A stretch of DNA of 64,000 nt from the NCBI RefSeq assembly GCF_039521365.1, contig NZ_BAAACF010000001.1, positions 1,426,001 to 1,490,000 on the forward strand, written 5' to 3'. Made by a program: the position numbers and the translations under genes. Shown here piece by piece: positions 8,344-16,424 of the stretch (its first letter is position 1; each line of letters opens with the position of its first letter). The DNA comes from Clostridium_AW malenominatum. GTDB taxonomy: Bacteria; Bacillota; Clostridia; Clostridiales; Clostridiaceae. The notes beneath the pieces were generated by a model that was given only the letters and a program-made list of their open reading frames with translations, did not search any database and was not told the origin of the DNA.

Positions 8344-8897
8344 ACTGGATTGAGAAAATAAAAGAATATGCTCCTTACAATGAACAAGAGAAAAAAGATA
8401 AAGAAATAATTTTGCATTCCATAGATACTTTAGATAATATTTTAACTAGGGATAACGAGATTGCACATATAACAAGCTCAGCCTTTGTAGTAAATAAAAC
8501 AAAAGATAAGGTATTGATGATACACCATAATATATATAATTCATGGTCATGGACAGGAGGTCACGCAGACGGAGAAAAAGACTTGTTAAAAGTTGCAGTT
8601 AGAGAGGTAAAAGAAGAAACAGGAGTGAATTATGTTCACCCTGTTAGAACTGATATATTTTCATTGGATATACTACCTGTGTTAGGGCATATAAAAAGAG
8701 GAAAATATATCTCTGCACATTTGCATTTGTCAGTTGCGTACTTACTAGAAAGCGATGAAAATGAATCATTGATTGTAAAAGCAGATGAAAACAGCGATGT
8801 TAAATGGATACCCATTGAGGAAGTGAATGCATATTCTAATGAGCCTCATATGATGAAGGTATATAATAAATTAATATCAAAAATTAAAGAGTTATAA
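8340..8897 (+). CDS. NUDIX hydrolase
   Basis: A 185-residue NUDIX enzyme. The Nudix box runs GHADGEKDLLKVAVREVKEE near residues 76-95, continuing TGV. The REVKEE metal-binding core is intact. The first Glu of the classical box is displaced by one position (GE then K), as is usual in the GGHADGD-type subgroup. The N-terminal ~40 residues are a helical extension. The likely reaction is hydrolysis of a nucleoside diphosphate linked to another group. It overlaps the upstream amidase gene by 4 bases (ATGA), which suggests translational coupling. Confidence 0.85.
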   Translation: MNWIEKIKEYAPYNEQEKKDKEIILHSIDTLDNILTRDNEIAHITSSAFVVNKTKDKVLMIHHNIYNSWSWTGGHADGEKDLLKVAVREVKEETGVNYVHPVRTDIFSLDILPVLGHIKRGKYISAHLHLSVAYLLESDENESLIVKADENSDVKWIPIEEVNAYSNEPHMMKVYNKLISKIKEL

Positions 8898-8920
8898 AAT
8901 ATATTAAATGGAGGGTTAAC

Positions 8921-9115
8921 ATGTTTAAAAAGAGTTCAGAAGATAGGTTTGAGGTAATATATGAGCAGGGAGTTTTAAATCGATGCAAGATTCTAGTTGA
9001 TAAAAAAACTGGAGTAAATTATTTATTTAGTAACGAGGGGAATGGAGGAGGTTTAACAGTTTTAGTAGATAGAGAAGGAAAGCCTATTGTTTCTAATGTT
9101 GAAACTCAATATTAA
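8921..9115 (+). CDS. DUF6440-like small protein
   Basis: A 64-residue protein with the pattern of DUF6440: RFEVIYEQGVLNRCKILVDKKTGVNYLF, then a glycine-rich GNGGGLTVLVDREGKPI. GGAGGG precedes the ATG by about 8 bases. It sits 23 bases after the NUDIX gene and 29 before the MBL-fold gene, all in the same direction. Function is unknown for the family. Confidence 0.7.
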   Translation: MFKKSSEDRFEVIYEQGVLNRCKILVDKKTGVNYLFSNEGNGGGLTVLVDREGKPIVSNVETQY

Positions 9116-9144
9116 TAAAAAATTACAATATTAAGGAGAAATCC

Positions 9145-9987
9145 ATGAAAATAATTACCCTTGTAGAAAACACGAAAAACCATTCAAGCAATCTAATTAA
9201 TGAGCATGGTTTATGTCTTTACATAGAAAAAGATAATAAACGCATACTCTTTGATACGGGGAGGACAGGAAATTTTATTAGTAATGCAAAGAAGCTGGCA
9301 GTTGATATAGAGGATATTGATGCTGTAGTGATTTCCCATGGACATAGCGATCACGGAGGAGGACTTTTGTCTTTTTTAAAAGCAAATAACAAAGCAAAAG
9401 TATATATGAAAAGAAAAGCTTCAGAGAATCATTATTTTAATTTTATGCTCCTTAGTAAAAATGTGAGCATAGATAAAAAAGTCTTTGATGAATATTCTAA
9501 TAGAATTAATTATATCTATGATTTTACCGAAATAATGAATGATATTTATATTATTACAGATATAGAAAATCATTATTTAGTTCCAAAGGGAAATAAATAT
9601 TTATATTGTAAAGAAGAAACTGGGCTATTTAGAGATAGATTTGAACATGAATTAATTATGATTATAAAAGAACAGGATGGTATAAGTATTTTTACAGGCT
9701 GTTCTCACAACGGTACTGCAAATATGATACAGACCGCTAGAAATACTTTTCCTAGTTCAAGTATTAAAGCTATTATAGGAGGTTTTCATCTTATTAAAAT
9801 ACCAATTTTAAAATGCTTAACTTCTCCTCAAGAGGAAATAGATGTAATTAGTAAAAAGATTATTGAGGAGAAGGTAGCGAAAGTATATACAGGACATTGT
9901 ACTGGAGAAAAAGCATATAACAAATTAAGGAGTATTCTAGGTGATAAAATTGAATATATTAAAACAGGATCAGAGATAAATATTTAA
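9145..9987 (+). CDS. Metallo-beta-lactamase fold hydrolase
   Basis: A 280-residue MBL-fold protein. The metal motif HGHSDHGG (H-x-H-x-D-H) is near residue 70, with FDTGRTG before it and further ligands in FTGCSHNGTANM, GGFHL and the C-terminal YTGHCTGEKAY. The layout matches the group annotated as 7,8-dihydropterin-6-methyl-4-(beta-D-ribofuranosyl)aminobenzene-5'-phosphate synthase-like (MJ0301-type). That name is by homology, and the true substrate in clostridia is unproven. AAGGAGAA precedes the ATG. The 3' end overlaps the convergent GNAT gene by 18 bases. Confidence 0.8.
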   Translation: MKIITLVENTKNHSSNLINEHGLCLYIEKDNKRILFDTGRTGNFISNAKKLAVDIEDIDAVVISHGHSDHGGGLLSFLKANNKAKVYMKRKASENHYFNFMLLSKNVSIDKKVFDEYSNRINYIYDFTEIMNDIYIITDIENHYLVPKGNKYLYCKEETGLFRDRFEHELIMIIKEQDGISIFTGCSHNGTANMIQTARNTFPSSSIKAIIGGFHLIKIPILKCLTSPQEEIDVISKKIIEEKVAKVYTGHCTGEKAYNKLRSILGDKIEYIKTGSEINI

Positions 9988-10830
9988 AATCATTTCATAT
10001 TGATTAACATATAGATTAAAGCCCAATTTACATAAGAAGTTTTTTAGTGTTGTACACTGGTCATCCACATTAATAATATTGATTTTATTAGCTTCGGTGT
10101 TATTTATTAAATCAGTTAAGATGGTTTGTCCAATTCCAAGACCTCTATACTTCTTATTTACACCTATTTGAGGAATATCTCCTGTTTTTTTATCAATAAT
10201 GCCATAGCCAACAATAGCATTATCTAAACGCACAACTGCATATATAAATGAATGTGACAGAGCATTGATAGAATCAATAGAATTCTGCCAAGAAGGTGTA
10301 ATATCCCAGAATTCAATTAGTTGATTCCAAGTAGTTGCATCAATTTCATTGATATGCTCAATAGTATAAGTAGATAAGGGATTATAGCTACTCTTATCTA
10401 CTTGAAAACAACTAAAAGTTCTTAAAGCTTTAAATCCTTGCTTTTTATAAAGCTCTAAAGCAGATGTATTTGATTGAATTACTTCTAATAAGTATTGCTC
10501 AATATTTTTTTGTTTTAATAATTTTAGTAAACTATCAAACATATTGCTTGTTATTCCTTTCTTTCTATGCTCTGGAATAACACCAGTTCCTAAATCATAT
10601 ACAGTGGGTTTGCCATTCCATTCTCTAAGTCCATTAAAAATAAAACCTACCAAAGCGTCATCTTTAAATGCACCTATGGAAAGCTCAGGAACATAACCTC
10701 TTCTTTTAAGCATTTTTTCAAATTTGTACAGAGGTAGGTCTAATTTTACTTCATAATCAGTAAATGCATTTAAAAATCCTTCGTGCAATATTTTTATATC
10801 TATATTTTTTAAAGTTTTATAATGAAACAT
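9970..10830 (-). CDS. Tandem-GNAT N-acetyltransferase
   Basis: A 286-residue protein that appears to contain two GNAT domains. The first (residues ~1-140) has VYDLGTGVIPEHRKKGITSNMF with the acetyl-CoA loop and ends with LELYKKQGFKALR. The second (residues ~155-286) has GDIPQIGVNKKYRGLGIGQTIL and LKNFLCKLGFNLYVNQYEM. A strong ribosome site (GAGGAGG) precedes the ATG. It overlaps tail to tail with the MBL gene and is divergent from the epimerase gene across a palindrome. The substrate is unknown. Confidence 0.8.
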   Translation of the reverse strand: MFHYKTLKNIDIKILHEGFLNAFTDYEVKLDLPLYKFEKMLKRRGYVPELSIGAFKDDALVGFIFNGLREWNGKPTVYDLGTGVIPEHRKKGITSNMFDSLLKLLKQKNIEQYLLEVIQSNTSALELYKKQGFKALRTFSCFQVDKSSYNPLSTYTIEHINEIDATTWNQLIEFWDITPSWQNSIDSINALSHSFIYAVVRLDNAIVGYGIIDKKTGDIPQIGVNKKYRGLGIGQTILTDLINNTEANKINIINVDDQCTTLKNFLCKLGFNLYVNQYEMILNIYL

Positions 10831-10884
10831 AGATTATCCTCCTCATAGCAATTTTAATTTACATAATAATTATAACATTAACTC

Positions 10885-10908
10885 AATGCAAATACATGTA
10901 TTTACATT
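10885..10908. promoter_or_regulatory. 24-bp palindrome over divergent promoters
   Basis: AATGCAAATACATGTATTTACATT is palindromic except for one base pair of the arms. It overlaps the -35 of the rightward promoter and the likely -35 region of the leftward promoter (TATAAT on the minus strand at 10870-10875). This is a good candidate operator for joint control of the GNAT and epimerase genes. Confidence 0.55.
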
Positions 10909-10929
10909 AAAACATAAATTATGTAAAAT
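10901..10929 (+). promoter_or_regulatory. Sigma-A promoter for epimerase operon
   Basis: A -35 TTTACA (10901-10906), 17-base spacer and -10 TAAAAT (10924-10929) lie 30 bases before the ATG at 10960. Confidence 0.6.
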
Positions 10930-10959
10930 TAATTCAATTGAAGAAAAGGAGAGGTTTTT

Positions 10960-11826
10960 ATGGATAAAGTTTTAGTCTTCGGAGGAACCAGATTCTTTGG
11001 TAAGGATTTAGTAAGGACTCTTATAGACAATAAATATGATGTAACCATTGCCACAAGAGGACTCACTAAGGATGATTTCGGAGACAAGGTTAAGAGAATA
11101 GCTATAGACAGAGATAATAAAGAAGCTTTAAAAAAGGCTTTTAAAGATATGAGCTTTAATATTATTTATGATAATATTTGCTACAGCCCTAATGGAGCGT
11201 TGAGTGTTTGTGATATTTTTAAGGGAAAAGTAGGAAAGTATGTTTTTACATCTACGCTATCCGTTTATGATGGAGGTCTGAATTTAAAAGAAGAAGAATT
11301 TAATCCTTACAATTATAAAATTAAATTTGGGGAAAGAGAAGACTTCAGCTACAATGAAGGAAAAAGGCTAGCAGAAGCTGTATTTTTCCAGAAGGCTACT
11401 TTCCCAGTAGTGGCTGTGCGTTTTCCAGTAGTAATTGGAGAAGGCGATTATACTAAAAGGCTCATTTCCTATGCAGAAAATATTTATAATGAAATTCCTT
11501 TTTTTGTAGACAATCTAGAAAGCGAAATGTCCTTTATTTCTTCTCAGGAAGCAGGAGAATTTCTCCATTGGATAAGTACTAAGGATTTTAAAGGGCCAAT
11601 AAATGCATGTAGTAACGGTACTATAAAAATAAAAGAGATAATTGCAATGTGTGAAGAAAAACTAAATAAAAAATGGATTGCAGATGAGCGTGATAAAGGC
11701 ATCACAGGAGCATTTAATGGATTTTATAGACATACCTTAAGCAACGAAAAAGCCAAAGAGCTAGGATTCCAATTTAAAGATATTCATAAAGAGGTTGAAT
11801 CTAACATATTAAGGAGATTAAAATGA
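10960..11826 (+). CDS. NAD(P)-dependent epimerase/reductase (SDR family)
   Basis: A 288-residue extended-SDR protein. The N-terminal Rossmann motif is VLVFGGTRFFGKDLVR, and the NAD loop continues to VTIATRG. The active-site Tyr/Lys are probably in the FSYNEGKRLAEA segment (YxxxK), preceded by TSTLSVYD. The C-terminus is variable and binds the sugar or other substrate. AAAGGAGAGG precedes the ATG. The stop overlaps the nucleotidase start (ATGA). The related chloroplast RNA-binding/CSP41 group gives the same signature, so catalytic activity is likely but not certain. Confidence 0.8.
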   Translation: MDKVLVFGGTRFFGKDLVRTLIDNKYDVTIATRGLTKDDFGDKVKRIAIDRDNKEALKKAFKDMSFNIIYDNICYSPNGALSVCDIFKGKVGKYVFTSTLSVYDGGLNLKEEEFNPYNYKIKFGEREDFSYNEGKRLAEAVFFQKATFPVVAVRFPVVIGEGDYTKRLISYAENIYNEIPFFVDNLESEMSFISSQEAGEFLHWISTKDFKGPINACSNGTIKIKEIIAMCEEKLNKKWIADERDKGITGAFNGFYRHTLSNEKAKELGFQFKDIHKEVESNILRRLK

Positions 11827-13202
11827 ATATAAGGATACTACATACTAATGATATTCATAGCAGGTTTGAAAATTTTGCAAAGATAGTAAGTAAAATAAAA
11901 GAGCTTAGAAATGAAAACACCCTAATTTTAGATGCTGGGGATTTTAATGATTTCATGAGGGTAGAGCTTCAAGGAACAATGGGTAGGGCAGGGTGTAGCT
12001 TATTAAGTATGGGGGGATATGATGCTATTACTGTTGGAAATAATGAGGCTTTTCAGGGAGTAGAACCCCTTGAAACTATGACATCCTCAAAGTTTATTCC
12101 TTTTCTGTCCTGTAATTTATATAAAAAGGATATGAGTTTTATTAATGGATTAAAAAGAAGCATTATTATAGAAAGAGGGGGAATAAAGTTTCTTATCATA
12201 GGAACAACTCCTCAATATAATGAGTTTTTTTCGCTGCTTAATATGCATGCTTCTGACCCTACTGAGGAGATTGAAAAAGAGTTTAAAGAAAATCAGGGAA
12301 AATATGATGTATGTATACTCCTAAGCCATTGTGGCATTACATATGATTTATCTCTTGGAGAAAAGGTAAAGGGTATTGACATAATAATAGGAGGGCACAG
12401 TCATACTCTTATGGAAAATGCTAAAGAAATAAATGGAACAATAATTCATCAATCAGGAAGCTACGGAGAGCATTTAGGGGTTCTCGATATTGAAATTAAG
12501 GATGGAAAAATTGTGAATTTTAGCGGAGAAAATATTAAGGTTGAAAATCTGTCTTTTGATAGTGAGATTATTGAAGAAATCTCAAAGCAAAAGGAAATTG
12601 CAGTTGAGGTTTTAAGCCAACCATTATATAAATTACATTGTGATATGTGGCACGATGTTGTTGAAGAAAACCCAATAACCAATCTTTTGGCAGATGCATT
12701 AAGAGATGTGATATCTTGTGATTTAAGTATAATTAACAGCGGTATAATAAGCGGAGGTATAAGAAAAGGAGAGGTTTCCAATAAGAAACTCCTTGAAATA
12801 AGTCCTTCTCCATTAAATCCTACTTACATGGAGATTCAAGGAAAATATATAAAAGAGGCATTGAAGCTTTCTCTTCAATCTGATATATGTTTACAAGATG
12901 GAAAAGGTGCAGGATTTAGGGGAAGATATCTTGGGAGGCTTCATGTATCTAGCAATACTACTATTGAACATGATGGTAAGAATATATTAAGGGTGAAGCT
13001 TAAAAATGGTGAAATTGAAGATGAAAAGATATACAAGGTGGCAACATCTGATTATTTGCAAAGAGGTACAGGCTATTCAAGTCTATCAAACAATAAAAAT
13101 GAGAAATATAATCCAGAATATACAAGAGATCTTTTAAGAAGTTACCTAAGTAGAGAAGAGTTTATAGAAAAGTGTTTTGTTGAAAGATGGATAAGAGTAT
13201 AA
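11823..13202 (+). CDS. 5'-nucleotidase/UDP-sugar hydrolase family metallophosphoesterase (YunD-like)
   Basis: A 459-residue two-domain protein. The N-terminal metallophosphatase domain shows HTNDIHSRFENF, LDAGDFNDF, VGNNEAFQG, LLSHCGITYD and GGHSHTLM. The C-terminal nucleotidase domain (residues ~270-450) has NPITNLLADALRD and a terminal RGTGYSSL. There is no signal peptide, so it is probably cytoplasmic like YunD rather than surface-bound like UshA. The usual GNHE motif reads GNNE here, so the transition-state His is replaced by Asn. It overlaps the epimerase gene by 4 bases, suggesting a shared nucleotide-sugar role. Confidence 0.8.
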   Translation: MNIRILHTNDIHSRFENFAKIVSKIKELRNENTLILDAGDFNDFMRVELQGTMGRAGCSLLSMGGYDAITVGNNEAFQGVEPLETMTSSKFIPFLSCNLYKKDMSFINGLKRSIIIERGGIKFLIIGTTPQYNEFFSLLNMHASDPTEEIEKEFKENQGKYDVCILLSHCGITYDLSLGEKVKGIDIIIGGHSHTLMENAKEINGTIIHQSGSYGEHLGVLDIEIKDGKIVNFSGENIKVENLSFDSEIIEEISKQKEIAVEVLSQPLYKLHCDMWHDVVEENPITNLLADALRDVISCDLSIINSGIISGGIRKGEVSNKKLLEISPSPLNPTYMEIQGKYIKEALKLSLQSDICLQDGKGAGFRGRYLGRLHVSSNTTIEHDGKNILRVKLKNGEIEDEKIYKVATSDYLQRGTGYSSLSNNKNEKYNPEYTRDLLRSYLSREEFIEKCFVERWIRV

Positions 13203-13228
13203 AATTATGATAAAGTGAGGATGAACTT

Positions 13229-13864
13229 ATGAAATATGAATGGAGAAAACAAGATAAGAATATTTATCTCCCTAAAAATAACCCTGAGCTTATAGAGATT
13301 CCTTCCATGAACTTTTTTATGCTTGAGGGAAAAGGAAATCCTAATGATGATGCCTTTTCAGAAGCTGTAGGGGTAATATATTCTCTTTCTTATGCAATTA
13401 AAATGATGCCTAAAAAAGGAATAGTTCCAGAGGGCTATTTTGATTATACTATTTTCCCCCTTGAAGGAGTTTGGGACTTGGAAGAAGAAGCGAGGGGAGA
13501 AGAAATTCTTAATAAAGATAAATTAATATATACTTTGATGATAAGACAGCCAAGCTTTGTAACAAAAGAACTTGCAGAAACAGCTATTAATATTACTAAA
13601 AAGAATAAACCACATCATTTATTAGAAAATGTTAAATTTGAAAGCTGTGGAGATGGACTTTCTGTTCAAATGATGCACATAGGAAAATATGACGAGGAGC
13701 CTGCAAGTTTTGATTTTATGGAGAAGTATTGTAATACAAACAACTTAATTAGAAAAGAAAAAACACACAGAGAAATTTATATTTCAGATTTCAGAAAGAC
13801 AGATCCAGAAAAACTTAAGACAGTATTGCGTTTTAAAGTGGAGAGGAAACTTAATTCAATATAA
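13229..13864 (+). CDS. GyrI-like small-molecule-binding protein
   Basis: A 211-residue protein of the GyrI-like/BmrR effector-domain superfamily. The signature is an N-terminal IEIPSMNFFMLEGKGNPNDDAFSEAVGVIYSLSYAIK followed by an FDYTIFPLEGVWDLEE segment and a C-terminal HREIYISDFRKTDPEKLKTVLRFKV. It lacks a DNA-binding domain. Stand-alone members are thought to bind or hydrolyse small toxic compounds. GTGAGGATG precedes the ATG. It lies 26 bases after the nucleotidase gene. Confidence 0.8.
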   Translation: MKYEWRKQDKNIYLPKNNPELIEIPSMNFFMLEGKGNPNDDAFSEAVGVIYSLSYAIKMMPKKGIVPEGYFDYTIFPLEGVWDLEEEARGEEILNKDKLIYTLMIRQPSFVTKELAETAINITKKNKPHHLLENVKFESCGDGLSVQMMHIGKYDEEPASFDFMEKYCNTNNLIRKEKTHREIYISDFRKTDPEKLKTVLRFKVERKLNSI

Positions 13865-13896
13865 TAAAAATTGGCTTTAGAATGGGAGAGGATTAG

Positions 13897-14394
13897 ATGA
13901 CAAGAAAAATTACAACTGGAGACGGTAGAACTATAGAAGTTGAATGTCTAAGTTGTGCTATTACCTCAGGATTAATTGAACCTACTGGTGGCGTAATAAT
14001 TGAGACGAAGCACTTTCACGCACATCAAGACATTGCTTATCCAATTTCTGGGTTGGTAATTGTAGCATCTAAAAGACACATTTACTCTTTAGATGAATTG
14101 ACTAAAGATGAATTAATTGAGTATATAAGTCTAGTTCAGGAAATTAGAAGAGCTCAAAGAAGAGAACTTGGAATTGAACAAGTTTACTATTTTTATAATG
14201 AAGATACCACCCACCACTTTCACTTATGGATGGTTCCTAGATATAGTTGGATGAATGAGTTTGGTCGTTCAGTTGAATCTTTAAGACCAGTACTTTTACA
14301 TGCAAAGAATAAAATGAATAACAAAGAACATTTGCATAACGTACTTGAAAGTATAGAACTATTAAGAAATGCTCTGAAAAATTATAGGGGTTAG
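13897..14394 (+). CDS. HIT-family protein
   Basis: A 165-residue protein of the histidine-triad superfamily. The HIT motif region reads THHFHLWMVP (H-x-H-x-x at residues ~109-113), preceded by the IEQVYYFYNEDT strand, with the first half carrying HFHAHQDIAYPISGLVIVASKRHIYSL. The usual activity is hydrolysis of nucleotide phosphoramidates or dinucleotides. A GGGAGAGGATT ribosome site precedes the ATG. A convergent terminator follows. Confidence 0.75.
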   Translation: MTRKITTGDGRTIEVECLSCAITSGLIEPTGGVIIETKHFHAHQDIAYPISGLVIVASKRHIYSLDELTKDELIEYISLVQEIRRAQRRELGIEQVYYFYNEDTTHHFHLWMVPRYSWMNEFGRSVESLRPVLLHAKNKMNNKEHLHNVLESIELLRNALKNYRG

Positions 14395-14474
14395 GGTGTA
14401 AAAGGGGATATTTTGAGTAAAGATAAAAGAAAGTAAACTTTTAAAATATAAACTTATATTTACGAATGTATTGT

Positions 14475-14506
14475 AGGAACTGCATTTAAATAAAAATGCA
14501 GCTCCT
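14475..14506. terminator. Intrinsic terminator between convergent genes
   Basis: A stem of AGGA-CTGCATTT against AAATGCAG-TCCT with one mismatch and a short A/T loop. It serves the HIT gene and the convergent Fe-S gene. Confidence 0.75.
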
Positions 14507-14523
14507 TATTTGAAATAATAGCA

Positions 14524-15177
14524 TTAATGATTTTTTACAAATTCGTCAATTTCTTTATGCCATTGGTCAGGTTCATAAGTTTTAGGAATAGTTTCTTCAT
14601 TGAATAGAAGATCAATCATGTAATGAGGTTTTTTCCCTCCTATGAACACCGATTTGCTACAGGATACACAGTAAACCACAATATCTTCTACAGGCATTTC
14701 AGAGGTGCGTTTAATCATCATTTCCTTAACCTTGTCCACAGGTAGAACGCCCCAAAAACTATCACCACAACAAGTGCCATTTGTTTCTGTTTTTTCTGGC
14801 TCTACTAACTCAATATTCATTCTAGAGAGCAATGTTCTAATGGCTTTATGTACTTTTACTTTATTCCTAGTTGGGCAAGCATCAATGATGGTCATTTTTT
14901 TACCATGGTAGTCAGGAAAAGGGAAAAAATCACTTTCTGCGAGAACTTCCCAAAGGGAAATTGTAGTGGAGTTAGAATAATTTTCACTGTAACGTCTGTC
15001 ACAACCAGGACAAATATTTACTACCTCAGTACCATCCTCCAATGAAGGGTTATTTCTGCAACAAATATCTAACCTATCCATTGCGCTTATATTTTCATTT
15101 AAAATCTTATGCAATTTTTCTGTAAGATGCGGTTTATATATAGTTAATGCGCATCCAGGTGCAAAAATTTTTTTCAT
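14524..15177 (-). CDS. CCG-domain (Fe-S)-binding protein, HdrB-like
   Basis: A 217-residue protein with two Cys-rich CCG-type repeats. The first has APGC near residue 8, DICCRNN near 38 and NICPGCDRR near 57. The second has DACPTRN, GTCCGDSFWG and YCVSCSKSV. This is the pattern of heterodisulfide reductase subunit B and related proteins, where the repeats bind noncubane Fe-S clusters or make disulfide chemistry. There are no membrane segments. It overlaps the upstream adaA-like gene by 4 bases, an unusual pairing that suggests the two products are made together in response to alkylation or thiol stress. Confidence 0.75.
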   Translation of the reverse strand: MKKIFAPGCALTIYKPHLTEKLHKILNENISAMDRLDICCRNNPSLEDGTEVVNICPGCDRRYSENYSNSTTISLWEVLAESDFFPFPDYHGKKMTIIDACPTRNKVKVHKAIRTLLSRMNIELVEPEKTETNGTCCGDSFWGVLPVDKVKEMMIKRTSEMPVEDIVVYCVSCSKSVFIGGKKPHYMIDLLFNEETIPKTYEPDQWHKEIDEFVKNH

Positions 15178-15722
15178 AATATGCCTCCTTTACGATATTC
15201 TTCTGGCGTTAATCCAGATAACTTTTTAAAATTTGTAAAAAATGTTGTATAGCTTGAAAATCCACAACTAAAGGCAATGTCTACAGTTTTCATATTTGAA
15301 CATGTAAGTAGATTTTTTGCAGCTTCAAGTCTACTATTTAGTACATATTCTCGAGGGGTTAGACCAAATCTGTTCTTGAAAATACGAACAAGATGAAAAC
15401 TGCTAACACTAAAACGTTCATTTAAACCTTCAAGACATTGAGGGATAAGGAAAACCTTATCTAAAAAGTTCTTTATTTCTGTGAGAAGTTGTTCATTTGG
15501 CGCATAGGTGGAATATAAATCAGGACGGCACCTTTTACAAGGGCGAAATCCTGAATTAATAGCCTGATCATAGAAATGAAAAAACACAATGTTTTCTTTT
15601 AGAGGAAGTTTTGATTTACAGGAAGGTAAACAAAAAATCCTTGTAGTTTTGACACCATAATAAAATTTGCCATCTGCTGTAGGGTCATTATTTTCCACAG
15701 CAGTCCATTTTGTCATATCCAT
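15174..15722 (-). CDS. adaA: AdaA-like methylphosphotriester methyltransferase / AraC-type activator
   Basis: A 182-residue protein. Residues ~1-75 form the Ada zinc domain (WTAVENNDPTADGKFYYGVKTT, then FCLPSC and PCKRCRPD), whose four Cys hold zinc and one accepts a methyl group from DNA methylphosphotriesters. Residues ~85-180 are an AraC-type double helix-turn-helix (SVSSFHLVRIFKNRFGLTPREYV, then IAFSCGFSSYTTFFTNFKKLSG). The methylguanine methyltransferase domain of full Ada is absent, as in Bacillus AdaA. It should sense alkylation and activate its own operon, whose second gene is an Fe-S protein rather than adaB/ogt. A perfect palindrome lies upstream. Confidence 0.85.
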   Translation of the reverse strand: MDMTKWTAVENNDPTADGKFYYGVKTTRIFCLPSCKSKLPLKENIVFFHFYDQAINSGFRPCKRCRPDLYSTYAPNEQLLTEIKNFLDKVFLIPQCLEGLNERFSVSSFHLVRIFKNRFGLTPREYVLNSRLEAAKNLLTCSNMKTVDIAFSCGFSSYTTFFTNFKKLSGLTPEEYRKGGIL

Positions 15723-15744
15723 ATTTTCACCTCATCGCCAAATA

Positions 15745-15764
15745 TATGATATAATTATATCATA
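15745..15764. promoter_or_regulatory. 20-bp perfect palindrome upstream of adaA
   Basis: TATGATATAATTATATCATA is a perfect palindrome 23 bases before the adaA start. It includes a TATAAT that could be the adaA -10. It may be an operator or a symmetric divergent -10 region. Confidence 0.45.
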
Positions 15765-15863
15765 GGTAATATTTCAGGTCTTTCTAAAAATTGCTTTTCA
15801 ATTTTAATTATAAATAATAATAATTATGAAGTTAAAGGTAGATAAAAAGGAGATTGGCTAAAA

Positions 15864-16331
15864 ATGAAAATTTACGAGTTTGATGCAATAATAAAAAAAC
15901 ATGAATCTATAGATGGCGCTTATATTGAGTTCCCGTATGACGTGGAAGAAGAGTTTAGCACTAAAGGGCAAGTGAAGGTAAAAGCAACCTTTGATGGCTA
16001 TGAATACAGAGGGTCACTAGCCAAAATGGGGCACCATTGTCACTGTCTTGGGATAACACAAAAGATTAGAAAAGAAATCAATAAACAGCCAGGAGATAGT
16101 GTTCATATTGTTCTTAAGAAAGATGATGAACCTAGAATAGTTGAAATTCCATGGGATTTCGATAATTTGCTTAATGAAAATGTGATTGCTAAAGAGTTCT
16201 TTAGTGGATTATCTTATAGTAATAAAAAAAAGTTTGTTGATTGGATTATAAGTGCAAAGAAAATTGAAACAAGGGATAAGAGGCTTAAAGATGCTATCAC
16301 AATGCTATTAAATCAAGTAAAGCAGCCGTAA
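15864..16331 (+). CDS. DUF1905/YdeI-type protein
   Basis: A 155-residue protein. The N-terminal ~90 residues match DUF1905 (FDAIIKKHESIDGAYIEFPYDVEEEFSTKGQVKVKATFDG, then HHCHCLGITQKIRKEI and GDSVHIVLKKDDEPR). The C-terminal ~50 residues match the YdeI/OmpD-associated helical domain (FFSGLSYSNKKKFVDWIISAKKIETRDKRL). The family has been linked to bacteriocin tolerance, but the mechanism is not known. AAAGGAGA precedes the ATG. It is divergent from adaA. Confidence 0.8.
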   Translation: MKIYEFDAIIKKHESIDGAYIEFPYDVEEEFSTKGQVKVKATFDGYEYRGSLAKMGHHCHCLGITQKIRKEINKQPGDSVHIVLKKDDEPRIVEIPWDFDNLLNENVIAKEFFSGLSYSNKKKFVDWIISAKKIETRDKRLKDAITMLLNQVKQP

Positions 16332-16424
16332 ATATAGCTAATAGCTATGATAGATTAATTTACTTAGCAAAAAGCTGGTTATTAAAATATCTTACATAGT
16401 AAGTATAATTAAAAGGGGAAAAAT

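Noticed and set aside
8514..8600. Broken Nudix box suggesting an inactive NUDIX protein
   Set aside because: The first Glu is displaced, but the REVKEE core is intact and the GGHADG-type subgroup has this form, so I do not call it degenerate.
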